Origin: Caenimonas koreensis DSM 17982
GTDB taxonomy: Bacteria; Pseudomonadota; Gammaproteobacteria; Burkholderiales; Burkholderiaceae_C
Direction: 5' to 3'
Length of the DNA stretch: 64,000 nucleotides
Assembly: GCF_009646335.1 (NCBI RefSeq)
Contig: NZ_WJBU01000009.1
Coordinates: 124,001-188,000, forward strand
Position 1 is the first letter of the stretch. Every line of letters begins with the position of its first letter. The notes under the pieces are model-generated. The model was not told where the DNA came from, ran no database searches, and worked only from the letters and a program-made list of their open reading frames with translations. The translations under genes and the position numbers were made by a program. Of the stretch, positions 1 through 8,200 are shown piece by piece.

Positions 1-115
1 GCCGGCCGCCGCCGATCACGACAGCCAGGCCCTTGAGCTGCGGATAACGCAGCAGCTCCACTGACGCGAAGAACGCGTCCATGTCGAGATGGGCAATGCG
101 GCGCAGATGGGTCAC
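1..115 (-). CDS. dinB: DNA polymerase IV (Y-family), N-terminal fragment
   Basis: This is the first 38 codons of a minus-strand gene that runs off the left edge. The translation reads HLDMDAFFASVELLRYPQLK and continues to VVIGGGR. That is the N-terminal Y-family polymerase motif, in which the first Asp of DMDAFFAS binds catalytic metal. The GTG at 113-115 is the only plausible start in this frame; no ATG is seen upstream before the cytochrome gene. In this family the enzyme performs error-prone translesion synthesis. No clear LexA box was found in the 138-base gap to the divergent cytochrome gene, so SOS control cannot be supported here. Confidence 0.85.
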   Translation of the reverse strand, partial: MTHLRRIAHLDMDAFFASVELLRYPQLKGLAVVIGGGR

Positions 116-253
116 GCCCCGATTTTGCTGCTTGACTGGCCCGGATTGTTCCGTGTGAAATGCGTCACTGACGGATCTCCTGCCAACTTCCAGAATCAGC
201 CGTCTTCAAACAAGCGATGAGGCAGGCCCTGCGGCCTGTGAGGAGTCAACAAG

Positions 254-1147
254 ATGAAATCGATTGCCAAGTGGGCTGCCATTGTCATTGGCGGCCTGGC
301 GCTTCTGGTGGCCGTCGTTGCCTTCATCGGCCTGCAGATGGGCGAATCAAAGAAGGCGCGCGTCGTCAACGTGACGGTGGCGCCTGTGCCGTATGCGACG
401 GACCCGCAGTCGCTCGAGCGCGGCAAGTATCTGTACGAGTCGCGCGGCTGCGCTGACTGCCACGGTGCCAATGGTGCAGGCCGCGACTTCGTGAAGACCG
501 ACAGCGTGCATCTGGCCGGCGCGAACATCACGCCCGCGGGCATCACTGCTTCCTACAAGCCCACCGACTGGGACCGCGCGATCCGCCACGGCGTGAAGCC
601 CGATGGCCGGCCCATCCTTGTGATGCCCAGCGAAGACTACAACCGTTTCACTGATGCAGACCTGGCCTCTGTCGTTGCCTATGTGCGCAGCCTTGCACCT
701 GTGCAGGGCGGCGGCGCCATCATCAACCTGCCCTTGCCGGCGCGCGTGCTCTATGGCTTTGGTGCGATTGCCGATGCAGCTGCGCGCATCGATCATTCCA
801 AGCCGCCCGCACAACCTGTGGCCGCTGGCGTCAATGCGCAGCATGGCGAGTATGTTGCCAACATGTGCATTGGCTGCCATGGCGAGCATTTGTCCGGCGG
901 CAAGATTCCCGGTGGCCCGCCAGACTGGCCTGCTGCTGCGAACATCACGCCGGGCGAGGGCTCGGTGATGCCGCGCTATCCCGATGCGACGAAGTTTGTT
1001 GCGATGCTGCGCTCAGGCAAGCGGCCCGACGGGTCTGCGATTGCGGTGATGCCGTTTGAGTCGCTGTCGAAGGTGAGTGATGTGGACGCGCAGGCTTTGT
1101 ACGAGTTCCTGAAGACTGTGCCTGCGAAGGCGGCTGGGGGGCGGTGA
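254..1147 (+). CDS. Diheme c-type cytochrome
   Basis: The 297-residue protein begins with a membrane anchor or uncleaved signal (residues 5-28, alanine/valine/leucine-rich), so it should face the periplasm. Two heme-binding motifs are present: CADCH at 66-70 and CIGCH at 205-209. Each is followed by a likely axial Met in a VMP context (about 124 and 266). The two halves are similar (RHGVKPDGR and RSGKRPDGS), indicating an internal duplication of a monoheme cytochrome c domain. AGGAG at 241-245 places the start at the ATG at 254. Such proteins carry electrons from periplasmic or membrane dehydrogenases to the oxidase chain. The convergent neighbour is an FMN lactate dehydrogenase family gene, but a functional link is only a guess. 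Confidence 0.85.
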   Translation: MKSIAKWAAIVIGGLALLVAVVAFIGLQMGESKKARVVNVTVAPVPYATDPQSLERGKYLYESRGCADCHGANGAGRDFVKTDSVHLAGANITPAGITASYKPTDWDRAIRHGVKPDGRPILVMPSEDYNRFTDADLASVVAYVRSLAPVQGGGAIINLPLPARVLYGFGAIADAAARIDHSKPPAQPVAAGVNAQHGEYVANMCIGCHGEHLSGGKIPGGPPDWPAAANITPGEGSVMPRYPDATKFVAMLRSGKRPDGSAIAVMPFESLSKVSDVDAQALYEFLKTVPAKAAGGR

Positions 1148-1177
1148 GGTCTTCGGTCGTTGATCGTTCCAAGTCAT

Positions 1178-1204
1178 TGTCCGGGGCGCTCTGCTGTTCA
1201 GGGC
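1178..1204 (+). repeat. Two decamer repeats before element 1
   Basis: TGTCCGGGGC at 1178-1187 and TGTTCAGGGC at 1195-1204 lie just after the cytochrome stop codon and just before the palindromic element. The same decamer occurs, in opposite orientation, four times beside the second element. Confidence 0.6.
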
Positions 1205-1205
1205 G

Positions 1206-1449
1206 CTCGCGGCAGGTGGACTCTGGCGGGGCCTCATGCTTTTGTGGTTTGCGCTGGTCGCGCAAACGTCGCTTCAAGAATTGGTTCGAAGGCGGTGCAA
1301 AAGAACTCGCTGCGAGTTTGCAAGTAAACTCTCCGCTCAAACCGCTTTTGCAAGTCAGTTCACATGTCGCGCTAAAGCGCGATCCGCCTTCGAGCCAATT
1401 CTTGAAGCCACAAAAGAAATCGGCCCCACCAGAGTCCACCTGCCGCGAG
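1206..1449 (-). repeat. Palindromic structured element, copy 1
   Basis: This 244-base element is bounded by a perfect 21-base inverted repeat (1206-1226 and 1429-1449). Inside it, a 24-base stem (1272-1295 with 1384-1407) pairs with one wobble position, and a further stem pairs TTTTGTGG with CCACAAAA. A side hairpin lies at 1248-1266 (TTTGCGC/GCGCAAA), and the core contains a hairpin TCGCGC-TTTA-GCGCGA (1366-1385 on the minus strand). Read on the minus strand it aligns along its whole length with copy 2 at 1608-1852. It lies in the 3' region of the cytochrome transcript. No protein is encoded; the short open frames across it are by-products of the palindrome. It could be a structured RNA, a 3'-end element or a MITE-like sequence; I do not recognise the family. 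Confidence 0.85.
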
Positions 1450-1607
1450 TTAACCATCGGGGGGTGGTGACAAAGTCTCGGCTCGCTTCGCATTGCCTGG
1501 GATGAGGGACAGCGCGGCAGAGTGAGGCATCTGCGGCAAACTAGTCTGCGCAATAGCTAGCAAGAAGCGGAGTGGTCGGTATCTCGTCGATCAAGCAGAG
1601 CCGTTGG
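1450..1607. other. Spacer between the two palindromic elements
   Basis: These 158 bases separate the two inverted copies. I see no gene, no obvious promoter and no strong terminator in them. Confidence 0.5.
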
Positions 1608-1852
1608 CTCGCGGCAGGCGGACTCTGGCGCGGCCGACTTGTGTGCTGGCTTTGAAATTTTTCTTCGGACCGGATCGCGCTTTAGCGCGACTCGTGCACT
1701 GACTTGCGAAAAGCTGTTTGACCGGAGAGTTTGCTTGCAAACTCGCAGGGAGTTTTTTTCGCACCGGTCCGAAGGAAAATTTCAAAGCGAAGTTTGCGCG
1801 ACAGCGCAAACCAGCACAGTAGGAGGCCGCGCCAGAGTCCGCCTGACGCGAG
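1608..1852 (+). repeat. Palindromic structured element, copy 2
   Basis: This 245-base element has ends that are a 28-base inverted repeat with one mismatch (1608-1635 and 1825-1852). The main stem pairs 1650-1673 with 1764-1787 with one wobble. A second stem pairs TGTGCTGG with CCAGCACA. The core, including GGATCGCGCTTTAGCGCGAC at 1672-1691, is nearly identical to copy 1. The stem sequences differ from copy 1 at about half of their positions, yet base pairing is kept. It lies on the 3' side of lldD, in the same orientation relative to lldD as copy 1 is to the cytochrome gene. Confidence 0.85.
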
Positions 1853-1854
1853 CT

Positions 1855-1914
1855 GCCCTGAACAGCAAATTGCCCTGAACACGCGGAGCGCCCTGAACAA
1901 TAGCGCCCCGAACA
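1855..1914 (-). repeat. Four decamer repeats beside element 2
   Basis: On the plus strand GCCCTGAACA occurs at 1855-1864, 1872-1881 and 1890-1899, with a degenerate GCCCCGAACA at 1905-1914. In the lldD transcript these read TGTTCAGGGC and precede the palindromic element, matching the arrangement after the cytochrome gene. Confidence 0.65.
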
Positions 1915-1925
1915 AACCGCGCGCC

Positions 1926-3074
1926 CTAAAACGTCCCCGGCAACAAGATCGCCTTGTCCACCGTCTTGATGTCGGTGCGCCCGCAAAACGCCATCGTCAG
2001 GTCGAGCTCCTTGTGGATGATCTCCAGCGCTTTCGTCACGCCTGCCTCACCCATCGCACCTAGCCCGTAGAGGAACGCGCGGCCAATGTAGGTGCCCTTC
2101 GCGCCCAGCGCCACGGCCTTGAGCACGTCCTGGCCTGAGCGGATGCCGCCGTCCATGTGCACTTCAATCTTCTGGCCCACCGCATCAACGATGCCGGGCA
2201 ACGCCGAGATTGACGACGGCGCGCCATCAAGCTGCCGGCCGCCATGGTTGGAGACGATCAATGCGTCGGCGCCACTGTCCACCGCAAATTGCGCGTCCTC
2301 TGCGTCCTGGATGCCCTTCAGGATCAGCTTGCCACCCCAACGCTTCTTGATCCATTCCACATCGTTCCACGAGAGCGCCGGGTCGAACTGCTTGGCCGTC
2401 CACTCTGAGAGCGAACCCATGTTCTCCACGCCCTTGACGTGGCCCACGATGTTGCCGAACTCGCGCCGCTTCGTGCCGAGCATGCCCAGGCACCAGCGCG
2501 GCTTGGTCATCATGTTGATGATGTTGGGGATGGTGAGCTTCGGCGGCGCCGACAAACCGTTGCGGATGTCTTTGTGACGCTGGCCAATGATCTGCAAGTC
2601 GAGCGTGAGCACGAGCGCAGAGCAACCCGCAGCCTTTGCGCGATCGATCAGCCGCTCGATGAAATCGCGGTCGCGCATCACATACAGCTGGAACCAGAAC
2701 GGATGGTTGCCCGTCTCCTTCGCCACATCCTCGATGGAGCAGATGCTCATCGTCGAGAGCGTGAAAGGAATGCCGGCCTTCTTCGCCGCGCGCGCCGCAA
2801 GAATTTCGCCATCGGCATGCTGCATGCCAGTCAGGCCGGTCGGCGCAATGGCGACGGGCATGGCCACGTCCTGGCCGATCATCTGCGTGCGCGTGGTGCG
2901 GTTCTCCATGTTCACCGCCACACGCTGGCGCAGCAGGATCTTGTCGAAGTCCGATTCGTTGGCGCGATAGGTGCCCTCGGTCCACGAGCCGGAGTCGGCG
3001 TAGTCATAGAACATGCGCGGCACCCGCTTTTGCGCGAGCACTCGCAGGTCTTCGATATTGGTGATTACAGGCAC
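1926..3074 (-). CDS. lldD: FMN-dependent alpha-hydroxy acid dehydrogenase (L-lactate dehydrogenase type)
   Basis: The 382-residue protein has the usual length of the glycolate oxidase/L-lactate dehydrogenase family. Visible signatures are FYDYADSGS near 22-30, APTGLTGMQHADGE (77-90), Lys253 in LKGI, SNHGGRQLD with the catalytic His277, and the FMN phosphate-binding DGGIRSG (308-314). Enzymes of this family oxidise 2-hydroxy acids and pass electrons to quinone or a cytochrome at the membrane. Translation starts at GTG 3074, preceded by GAGGAG. It follows pbpC by 27 bases on the same strand and may be read through from that cluster. (S)-mandelate or another 2-hydroxy acid remains possible as substrate. 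Confidence 0.85.
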   Translation of the reverse strand: MPVITNIEDLRVLAQKRVPRMFYDYADSGSWTEGTYRANESDFDKILLRQRVAVNMENRTTRTQMIGQDVAMPVAIAPTGLTGMQHADGEILAARAAKKAGIPFTLSTMSICSIEDVAKETGNHPFWFQLYVMRDRDFIERLIDRAKAAGCSALVLTLDLQIIGQRHKDIRNGLSAPPKLTIPNIINMMTKPRWCLGMLGTKRREFGNIVGHVKGVENMGSLSEWTAKQFDPALSWNDVEWIKKRWGGKLILKGIQDAEDAQFAVDSGADALIVSNHGGRQLDGAPSSISALPGIVDAVGQKIEVHMDGGIRSGQDVLKAVALGAKGTYIGRAFLYGLGAMGEAGVTKALEIIHKELDLTMAFCGRTDIKTVDKAILLPGTF

Positions 3075-3101
3075 GGTGTTAACTCCTCGTTGGCCTTGAT
3101 G

Positions 3102-5294
3102 CTAGCTGGCACGGCGCTCGCGCGATTGAAGTTTTTTGCCGGCCGCCGGAATTTTGTTCAAGACGCCCGCGCCGCGCACTTCGATACGAATGTCGTCCAG
3201 CACCGCGCCTTGCTCGTTGGCCAGCTGCACATGATGGCGGCCGGGCCATGGCAGCCACTGCAGGCTCGCGCCACGCGCGGCCTCCTTGCCGTCGATCAGC
3301 CAGCGCAGGCGCTCGCCCGTCGCCGTGAATTGCAGGCGCTGCCGCAAGGGCGGGATGTCGGGGTCCAGCGCGATGATCGCGCCGTCGGCCGGGGCCGTGA
3401 TGCGCGGCGCAGCGCCGGGCGCGTTGGCAGGCGCCAGGGCGAACACGGCCTGCTCGGTGCCCGGCAGGAACCACTCGTCGCGCTCGGCTTCGAGCCGGTC
3501 ACCAAAGCGGACATGCGCGCGCACCACGCCCGCAGGTGGCTTCGGTGCGCGGCTGTTCTCGCGCGTGTGCAGGTAACCCATCACCGCCGCCCACACGGGC
3601 GCAGCACCAGTGGTGCCGCTCACGTCATGCATGGCCGCACCGCTTGCGTTGCCAACCCACACGCCCACCGTGTAGCGCTGCGACCAGCCCAGCGCCCAGT
3701 TGTCGCGCATGTCCTTGCTCGTGCCCGTCTTGACGGCGGTCCAGAAGCGTGTGGCGAGCAGGCTGTCGGTGCCGAAGGTCCGCGCGCGTGCGTTCGGGTC
3801 CGACAGGATGTCGCCGATGATGAAGGCGGCGCGCTCGTCGATCGCGCGCGTCCTGCTCAGCTTGTTCGGCGCTGCCCTGATAGGCGACACGCTCGAATAC
3901 GCGCCGCCATTCGCCAGCGTCCGGTACGCATTCGCCATATCCAGCAACGTCACCTCCGGGCTGCCCAGCGCGATGCTGTAGCCGTAATAGCCGCCGTCCT
4001 CCTTCAGCGACACGCCCGCCGCACGCAACGTGCGGGCAAACGGCTCGGGCGATACCTGCACGACCGTGCGCACCGCCGGCACGTTGAGCGATGCGGCCAG
4101 CGCCGTGCGCATCGAGACCCAGCCCTTGAACTGACGGTCGTAGTTCTGCGGCACGTACAGCCCCGAAGCCGTTGCCAGATGCGCGGGTGAGTCTTCGAGC
4201 AATGACGCCGCCGTGAGGCGACGCTCAGCAAGCGCCTGTGCATACAAGAACGGTTTGAGCGTGGAGCCGGCCTGCCTGCGCGCGAGCACGCCATCGACCT
4301 GCGCTGCGTCACTCAACTCACCTGATGAGCCCACCCATGCCAGCACGTCACCCGTTGCGTTGTCGAGCACGATCACCGCGCCGTCTTCCACGTTGCGGCC
4401 ATGTAGCTCCCGCAGGTGCCGCTGCAGCGATTGCACGGCAAAGCGCTGTACGTCGGCGCGTAGCGTTGTCCTGATCGAGCCCGTCGCAGCGGGGGCTTTC
4501 GCGTCACCACGCTGCGCCAGTGCGCGGCGCGCGACATGGGGTGCAATCCCTTCGTCCGCATCAGTTGCGCGCCTTTGCACGGCGGCCATCGTCATTGCCA
4601 CGATGGGTTCGCAATCCAGCTTCGCATTCGCCGGATCCATCGCGCGCAACACGCCGCACGCACGCTGGCCCACGGCCTGCGGCTTGGCGTTCGGTGCGCG
4701 CACGAGTGCAGCAGCAATCGCACCCTCGCGCGCGTCGAGCCCATGCGGCGCCTTGCCGAACAGCGTGCGCGACATCGCGTCGATGCCCGCCACCTCGCCG
4801 CGGAACGATACGAGGTTGAGATACGCTTCCAGGATCTGGTCTTTGCGCCAGCGCCTGTCGAGCACGCGTGCCGCCACTGCCTGCCCCAGCTTTTGTGCCG
4901 GGTTGCGCCCTGCGGCGCCAGCCTTCAAGTCGTCGTCGAGCAGGCCCGCCAGTTGCATCGTGATCGTCGATGCGCCGCGCGTGCGTTGATGCCACAAGTT
5001 GCCCCAGGCGGCTGACGACACAGCGCTCCAGTCCACGCCGCTGTGCTCGTAGAAATTCCTGTCTTCCGAGGCGAGCATGGCCCGGCGCAGCGCGGGCGAA
5101 ATGTCGGCGAGTGCCACCCATTGCCCGCGCCGGATGGTCGCGTCCGTGCGCACGCGCTGCAGCACCTCGCCGTTGCGGTCGAGCACGAGCGTGTCCGACG
5201 ACGTGTAGCCCGCCTTCACTTCCTCATAAGCCGGCAACGCCAATGCCGCGCCGCCGAGCGACGCAAGCACCAGCCCAGCCACAAGCCGCTTCAC
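3102..5294 (-). CDS. pbpC: Penicillin-binding protein 1C
   Basis: This 730-residue bifunctional class A enzyme starts with a signal anchor (residues 3-20). The glycosyltransferase domain shows EDRNFYEHSG with catalytic Glu77 and GASTITMQL at 108-116. The transpeptidase domain shows SxxK at 344-347 (STLK), SLN at 402-404 and KTG at 522-524. A C-terminal PBP1C-type domain follows from about 600 to 730. It polymerises and may cross-link peptidoglycan in the periplasm. Its start overlaps the stop of the alpha-2-macroglobulin gene by four bases, the usual pairing for these two families, which suggests translational coupling and a joint envelope repair/defence role. Confidence 0.93.
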   Translation of the reverse strand: MKRLVAGLVLASLGGAALALPAYEEVKAGYTSSDTLVLDRNGEVLQRVRTDATIRRGQWVALADISPALRRAMLASEDRNFYEHSGVDWSAVSSAAWGNLWHQRTRGASTITMQLAGLLDDDLKAGAAGRNPAQKLGQAVAARVLDRRWRKDQILEAYLNLVSFRGEVAGIDAMSRTLFGKAPHGLDAREGAIAAALVRAPNAKPQAVGQRACGVLRAMDPANAKLDCEPIVAMTMAAVQRRATDADEGIAPHVARRALAQRGDAKAPAATGSIRTTLRADVQRFAVQSLQRHLRELHGRNVEDGAVIVLDNATGDVLAWVGSSGELSDAAQVDGVLARRQAGSTLKPFLYAQALAERRLTAASLLEDSPAHLATASGLYVPQNYDRQFKGWVSMRTALAASLNVPAVRTVVQVSPEPFARTLRAAGVSLKEDGGYYGYSIALGSPEVTLLDMANAYRTLANGGAYSSVSPIRAAPNKLSRTRAIDERAAFIIGDILSDPNARARTFGTDSLLATRFWTAVKTGTSKDMRDNWALGWSQRYTVGVWVGNASGAAMHDVSGTTGAAPVWAAVMGYLHTRENSRAPKPPAGVVRAHVRFGDRLEAERDEWFLPGTEQAVFALAPANAPGAAPRITAPADGAIIALDPDIPPLRQRLQFTATGERLRWLIDGKEAARGASLQWLPWPGRHHVQLANEQGAVLDDIRIEVRGAGVLNKIPAAGKKLQSRERRAS

Positions 5295-8200
5295 CGCGAC
5301 TCCACCTTCACGCGTGCATTCGGCGTTTCACCAAACATCTCCGGCGCATACATCGCTTCCACGCGCGTGGGCGGCAGCGAGAAGTCGCCCGCGTTGTTCA
5401 GGCGCAGCGTGTATTCGATCTTGAACACGCCCTTGGGCACATAGCGGTAGTAGCTGCGGAAGGCCTCGAAGCTGCGCTCTTCAAAAGCGGGCCAGCTCCA
5501 GCCCGACTGCTTCTCGCCCTGCGTGGCAATCTGCGAATCGCGGCCGAGGCCCGAGCCCAGAATCGTCGCGCCACCGGGCACCGGGTCGCTGACCACCACC
5601 CATGTCATGTCCGTCGATGCATTGACTTCGATCGTCACACGCACCACATCGCCTCGCGAATACTTGCCCGCCACGGCCTGCTCCACCGGTGTGACGGTGC
5701 GTGTGACGCCATAGCCGGCATTGAACGGCGCCTTCAGCTCGATGGCGGCAACTGACTGCAGCGTCAGCCACGGCTTGCCCGTGCCTTGATGCGTGACCGC
5801 CAGCGTCTCTTTGCCTGCGCCCCACGGCAGGAACATCGTGTTGTTGCGCAGGTTGCCCGGCGCAGCGGGAGCGCCAAACCAGCCGACCTGGTGCGGCGCA
5901 CCGGTGGCATCCGTCGCCTTCACGCGATCCACCTTGTTCCACTCGACACTCGCTTGCTGCCCCGCGAGCGATGCACGCGTGGCGCCGGCCACCGGCGTCG
6001 ATTCGAACTTCGCGCTGAACTTCTCCAGCGCCAGCCCGCCCCACAGGTTGGCCGTCGTGGTGAGCCATGCGCCACGCTGCTGCCGGGCGATGAAGCCGTT
6101 GGCCAGGCGGCCCATGTCGTCCTTCCACGCCGGGTCGTCGATCACGGCGAGGATCAGGCGCGCGGTGTTCACGTCGCCATTGGTCATCAGCCACCACCAG
6201 TAGTCGTCGCGCTCGGTGCTGAACACGAGCTTCGTGCCGTTGTACGACAGGCGCGCTTTGAGCAATTGCGTGGCTTCGGCAATGCGCTGGTCACGCTGCG
6301 GCATATCGCTCACGCGGCGCAGGATGTTCAGCCAGTCGATCACCGCGTTGGTCGGCCATTGGTTCGGCGCAATGGTGATGCTGCCCGCCATGCTGCCGCG
6401 CGCCTTGCCGTAGCGCGACAGGGCTTCGAGCGCGGCGAGCTTGCGCACATCCAGATCCTTGCGCGGGCTCCAGAAGTCGCGCTGGATCTTTCCTTCGATG
6501 AAGGCGATCAGGCCGCGTTCCATCGGCGCGCGCACGTCATCGGGCAAGGCGAACGACGGGTTGATCGACGAAGCCTCGTGCGTGGCGGCGAGCAGGTAAG
6601 CCGTCAACGTATCGCTGCCGTTGCGCGCATCGCCTTCACGTGGCGGGAAGTAGTTGGCCAGGCCGTCTGCATCGAGGTACGTCGGCAGCTGGGCAACAAC
6701 GGTTTCCCACAACTTGCCATCGCGCAGGCCCACCGCCTTGCTCGTCTTTTGCTCCAGGCAAATGAACGGGTACAGCGCGAAGTAATCGCGCACGCCCGCG
6801 AGGCCTTCAGCCAGCTTCGGCTGCAGCGACAACTTCAGCCCGCCGCGCTTGGGCCCGCTGGCGGGTGTTGCATCAGCTGGCGGATTCACGTCGAGCGAAA
6901 AGGGCCCTTCGATCTGCACGAGTGTTGCCTGCTGCACCGTGAGCGGAATGGCAGGAATGATCCGCTGCCGCGCCTTCAACGCATCGCGTGCGCCGCTGGC
7001 TGTGTCTTTCGCTTCAATCTCCCACAGCAGCGCTTCAGATCGCAGCTGGCCGAGCTGTGCAGGCGCCGTCACGTTCCACACCGCTTCCCGCGCTTCACCT
7101 GCGGGAATGTCGATGGTCTGCGGCTGCAGTGTGAGCAGCGTGGCGCGCGGCGCGACTTCCACCTTCATCGGCTTTGCCGTGGTGTTGCGCAGCGTGAACT
7201 GCGCGCGGAACTGGTCGTCTTCCCGCACGAGGGGCGGCAGGCCGCTGATGATCTGCAAGTCCTGCGTGGCGCGGATCGTCGTCTGCCCCGTGCCGAACAG
7301 GCCAGTGCCCGCGTCGGCTACAGCGACGATGCGGAAGGTGGTGAGCGCATCGTTGAGCGGCACCGTCACGACGGCTTGCCCGTTCGCATCGAGCACCACG
7401 CGCGGGTTCCACAGCAGCAAGGTCTCCAGCAGTTCGCGCTGGGGTGACTTGCCGCCACCGCCGCCTGCTGCCACGGCTTTGCGCCCGTAGTGCCGCCGTC
7501 CGATGATCTCCATATGCGCCGTCGATGTCTGCACGCCCCACGAGCGGCGCTGCAGCATCGCGTCGAGCAGGTTCCAGCTGCTGTTTGGCATCAGCTCCAG
7601 CAGCGCCTGGTCGACGGCAGCAAGTGCCACTTCTGCATTCGCAGCGGGTTGGCCGTTCGGCAGCTTGGCGGTGATCGTCACGCGGGCCTGCCCGCGAATC
7701 GTGTAGCTCTCCTTGTCGGCCTTCACGTTCACGGCCAGCTCGTGCCCCTTGGTGCCGACGCGGATTTCTGCGAGGCCCAGCTTGAACGCAGGCTTGCTCA
7801 AATCGACCAGCGCAGTGGGCGCGACATACTCGCGGCCCTCGTACCAGAAGGCCGTCCACCATTCGCGCGGCGCCTTGAAGCCCCAGGTGAAAAAGCTGTA
7901 CCACGGCACTTCGCGCAGGCGGCCGCGCAGCGCGACGACGCTCACGTACACATTCGGCCCCCAGCCTTCCATCACCTTCAGGCTGATCGTCGGGTCGGCG
8001 CCGTCGAGCTGCACCACACGCGAGTCGATCACGCCTTCGCGCTCAACAGTCACCAGCGCCGTCGCAAAGCGGAAGGGCATGCGCACCTGGAACTTCGCTG
8101 TGTCGCCGGGCTGGTAGGCCTTCTTCTCGGGCAGCAGGTCGATGCGGTCGTTGTCTTCACCGCCGAACCACAGCTCGCCTTGCTTCGTCACCCACACCGA

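Noticed and set aside
1144..1986. Several overlapping short open frames on both strands between the cytochrome and lldD genes
   Set aside because: They run through the two palindromic elements, contain the same inverted-repeat translation on both strands, and resemble no protein; they are by-products of the repeats.
2439..4190. 583-codon plus-strand frame
   Set aside because: It is antisense to lldD and pbpC, with composition typical of reverse-frame reading of GC-rich genes and no recognisable domain.
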